Of a DNA stretch of 64,000 nt, positions 62,138 through 64,000 are shown piece by piece (the stretch's first letter is position 1; the number at the start of each line of letters is the position of its first letter). The translations under genes and the position numbers were made by a program. The notes below the pieces were generated by a model that saw only the letters and a program-made list of their open reading frames with translations, was not told the origin of the DNA and made no database searches. Source of the stretch: Yimella lutea (GTDB lineage Bacteria; Actinomycetota; Actinomycetes; Actinomycetales; Dermatophilaceae); contig NZ_VFMO01000001.1 of the NCBI RefSeq assembly GCF_006715095.1, positions 1,488,001 to 1,552,000 on the forward strand. Direction: 5' to 3'.

Positions 62138-62452
62138 CTAGCCCCAGCCGATCGCCCGCAGGATCGCCGCGGTCGCTCCAGCAAGCACGATCACCAGCAG
62201 GAAGGGCGCTCGCAGACACAGTGCGAGGATCGCGACGAGGAGTCCGGCGGCGCGGGCGTCCACGACGGTCGAACCCTGCGGTCCGCCGAATGCCTGCACC
62301 GCGACGAGTGCTGCCAGCAGGGCGATCGGCAGGTACTTCATGATCCGGCTGATCAACGGTCCACCGAGCCAGTCGTGCGGGACGAGATAGCCCAGCAGCT
62401 TGGTGACCAGCGACAGCGCTCCGGCGACCAGCACGATCGCCCACAGACTCAT
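62138..62452 (-). CDS. azlD: AzlD-family branched-chain amino acid exporter subunit
   Basis: AzlD is the small subunit of the AzlCD exporter. The 104-residue protein has three or four helices (WAIVLVAGALSLVTKLLGYL, YLPIALLAALVAVQAFG, AGLLVAILALCLRAPFLLVIV) and a C-terminal ILRAIGWG. Its ATG overlaps the azlC stop (four bases). It ends 12 bases from the convergent lactate regulator. Confidence 0.87.
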   Translation of the reverse strand: MSLWAIVLVAGALSLVTKLLGYLVPHDWLGGPLISRIMKYLPIALLAALVAVQAFGGPQGSTVVDARAAGLLVAILALCLRAPFLLVIVLAGATAAILRAIGWG

Positions 62453-63237
62453 CGGCGGTCGTCCTGTGGGTCGATCGTCTTGTCGAGGTGATGCCCGAGC
62501 CTGGCCTGCAGGTCCTCGTCCACGATCGCCTCGCCGTCGGACCCCTCGGACGCATCCGGCAAGGCACCGGCGACAACTGCAGCGAGTGCAGCGATGAGGA
62601 TCGGCGTCCCCGCCGGTGCGTGTGGCGCCACGATCAGCGCGATCGCTGCCGCGGCCGCGGCGGTGAGCCGCGTCCGCAGCGTCGTCAGTCGCGGCCAGAG
62701 CAGCGCGATGAAGGCGCCTGCCGCTGCGGCGTCCAGACCCCATTTCTTCGGATCGCCGAGTGCGTTGCCGAGCAGAGCGCCGGCGAAGGTCATCAGATTC
62801 CAGAAGACGAAGACCGCAATACCGGTCCACCAGAAGCCGACCCGGGTGCGCTCGCGATCGGGCTGTGCGATCGCGACGGCAGTCGACTCGTCGATCGTCA
62901 GGTGGGCAGCGACCACCGTGCGCCAGCCGCTCACCTGAAGCAGTCGCGAGACCTGCAAGCCGTAGAACGCGTTGCGCAGCCCGAGCAGCGTGCTGGTGGT
63001 GACGGCGGCAACCCCGGTGCCTCCGGACGCGATCACGCCCACGAGCGCGAACTGGGACCCGCCGCTGAACAGCAACAGCGACAGCACCATCGCCTGCCAC
63101 ACATCGAGCCCGGCGGCGACGGCCAGTGCGCCAAAGCTCGTGCCGTACAGGCCGGTGGCAACGCCGATCCAAAGGCCTTGGCGGGCAACGGGTTTCGTAT
63201 CTGCGGTGAGGTGGGGTCGAAGCGGCCTAATGCTCAT
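62449..63237 (-). CDS. azlC: AzlC-family branched-chain amino acid exporter
   Basis: AzlC is the large subunit of the exporter. The 262-residue protein has six or seven helices, with WIGVATGLYGTSFGALAVAAGLDVWQAMV (read in parts), LLLFSGGSQFALVGVIASGG, LLGLRNAFYGLQVSRLL and LTIDESTAVAIAQ, all family landmarks. A hydrophilic C-terminal tail (QARLGHHLDKTIDPQDDRR) is present. It starts inside the GNAT gene's stop region (11-base overlap) and overlaps azlD by four bases. Confidence 0.9.
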   Translation of the reverse strand: MSIRPLRPHLTADTKPVARQGLWIGVATGLYGTSFGALAVAAGLDVWQAMVLSLLLFSGGSQFALVGVIASGGTGVAAVTTSTLLGLRNAFYGLQVSRLLQVSGWRTVVAAHLTIDESTAVAIAQPDRERTRVGFWWTGIAVFVFWNLMTFAGALLGNALGDPKKWGLDAAAAGAFIALLWPRLTTLRTRLTAAAAAAIALIVAPHAPAGTPILIAALAAVVAGALPDASEGSDGEAIVDEDLQARLGHHLDKTIDPQDDRR

Positions 63238-63793
63238 GGTCGTGCGCTTGCTCCTCGAGCGGCGCCGAGGAATCGGTGTGCAGTTCGATCTCCCGGACGG
63301 TGTCGCCCGCGGACGTCACGATGCGGTCGGCGTATCCACCGGACACCACGAAACCCGCGGTCGCGAGGAAACGGACAAGAGGCGTGTCGCGCTCCATGAT
63401 CCGGACGCGGACGTAGCTGCGGTCGTTGGCGGCGAGAGTGTCCATCGCGGCGTTGAGCAGCCGGGACCCGTGACCCTTTCCGCGGTGATCGGGGTGCACG
63501 CCTCCGGCCAGGATCTCCGCTTCACCCTCGTGCGCGCCGTCCCGCATGACGGGCCCGACCGCCACGAACCCGACGATCGTGTCGAGTTCGGTGGCGACCA
63601 ACAGTCGGTGGACCGGCGATGGGGGAGCAGCGAGCGAGGAGCGCCACGCCTGCTCGAACTCGGCCGCCTCGAAGGCTTGGAGGGTCTCCGGTTCGACGAC
63701 GTCGGCGAGTGCCCGTCGCCAGACCTGCGCCTGCACCTCCCCGACCGCGGGGAGATCGTCGGTCCGTGCCGTTCGCACACTCGCATCGCTCAC
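63227..63793 (-). CDS. GNAT-family N-acetyltransferase, first gene of the azlCD unit
   Basis: The 188-residue protein has the GNAT fold: VRTARTDDLPAVGEVQAQVW, LLVATELDTIVGFVAVG, the acetyl-CoA loop GGVHPDHRGKGHGSRLLNAAMD, and LVRFLATAGFVVSG. GTG 63793 is preferred over an upstream in-frame start (63841) because GAGAAT lies seven bases before it and the family N terminus begins there. The tail is rich in Glu and His. The acceptor is unknown. Confidence 0.86.
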   Translation of the reverse strand: MSDASVRTARTDDLPAVGEVQAQVWRRALADVVEPETLQAFEAAEFEQAWRSSLAAPPSPVHRLLVATELDTIVGFVAVGPVMRDGAHEGEAEILAGGVHPDHRGKGHGSRLLNAAMDTLAANDRSYVRVRIMERDTPLVRFLATAGFVVSGGYADRIVTSAGDTVREIELHTDSSAPLEEQAHDHEH

Positions 63794-63873
63794 CCGACCG
63801 ATTCTCGCAGCCAGGATGGGATAGTCGCGCGCTGGTCCCACGACCTTGCACCGACGTGATTAAAGTGTCTGGC

Positions 63874-64000
63874 ATGGCGTCGTGGAGTCCCCTGGAGTGG
63901 CCGGTCGTCCGGCAGGCGCGTTCGGGCGACCTGTTCGGTCGTGGCCCGGCCGCCACCTCGCCCACCACCCGATCATTGCAGCCCCGCACCGCGACCGCCG
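63874..64000 (+). CDS. Probable formate dehydrogenase alpha subunit (5' end only)
   Basis: Only 42 codons are in the window. The segment LEWPVVRQARSGDLFGRGPA and the following TSPTTRSLQPRTATA resemble the N terminus of actinobacterial molybdenum/NAD-type formate dehydrogenases, where an ADRVVQSVCPYCAVGC cluster-binding segment comes next (not visible here). TAAAGT (63861-63866) lies seven bases before the ATG, fitting a leaderless start. mobA about 8.7 kb away would be relevant. Whether the protein is complete, or uses selenocysteine, cannot be judged. Confidence 0.5.
   Translation, partial: MASWSPLEWPVVRQARSGDLFGRGPAATSPTTRSLQPRTATA

Overview
The window is a high-GC, gene-dense chromosomal segment of an actinobacterium (Actinomycetota). 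Supporting signs are the paired clpP1-clpP2-clpX genes with a ClgR-like operator, DtxR/IdeR-type iron boxes, a eukaryote-like IleRS behind an ultrashort T-box, a Rv2466c-like thioredoxin-fold protein, DUF4233 behind folC, and many apparently leaderless genes. Gene content fits Micrococcales (Dermacoccaceae/Intrasporangiaceae-like), but that placement is inference.

Layout. 1-8.3 kb: partial mechanosensitive channel, malQ, pepN, a DsbA-fold protein, rpiB and a membrane SpoIIE/PP2C phosphatase. 8.4-10.0 kb: an apparently intact IS3-family element with a probable -1 frameshift signal. 10.0-14.7 kb: tRNA-Pro and tRNA-Gly (divergent), tig, clpP1, clpP2, clpX. 14.7-18.6 kb: a siderophore ABC importer (FatB/CeuE-type lipoprotein, two permeases, ATPase) behind overlapping iron boxes. 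18.6-22.6 kb: a translationally coupled five-gene MoxR/DUF58/DUF4129 cluster. 22.7-33.4 kb: valS, a GAD/DUF1851 protein, T-box-controlled ileS, GNAT, folC, DUF4233, uppP, ndk. 33.4-40.2 kb: a MarR regulator, a decayed spermidine-synthase-like pseudogene, then mreB, an aminotransferase, mreC, mreD and a PBP2.

40.2-46.4 kb is the most interesting region. A cobalamin riboswitch precedes five overlapping genes: two secreted, membrane-anchored proteins and a complete ECF transporter (T, fused A-A, S). The first secreted protein has an alpha/alpha-barrel prenyltransferase-like domain; the second has a DUF4430 domain. Those are the two domain types that make up animal intrinsic factor and transcobalamin, so the operon looks like a split, surface-tethered B12-capture system feeding an ECF importer.

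46.5-55.2 kb: rpsO, pnp, a META-domain protein, a luciferase-like oxidoreductase, a PhoD-type phosphatase, a THUMP/Trm14-like methyltransferase, and a MobA/DUF6457 pair. 55.2-64 kb: dapB, a DedA protein, the lactate module (lldP-lutA-lutB-lutC with a divergent FadR-type regulator and operator), azlCD, a GNAT protein, and the start of a probable formate dehydrogenase cut by the window edge.

Most genes sit in short operons whose members overlap by 4 or 8 bases (ATGA/GTGA junctions), implying translational coupling. Perfect or near-perfect hairpins separate many convergent or successive units. All frame and motif statements come from reading the sequence; family names are from recognition of motifs and have not been checked by database search.
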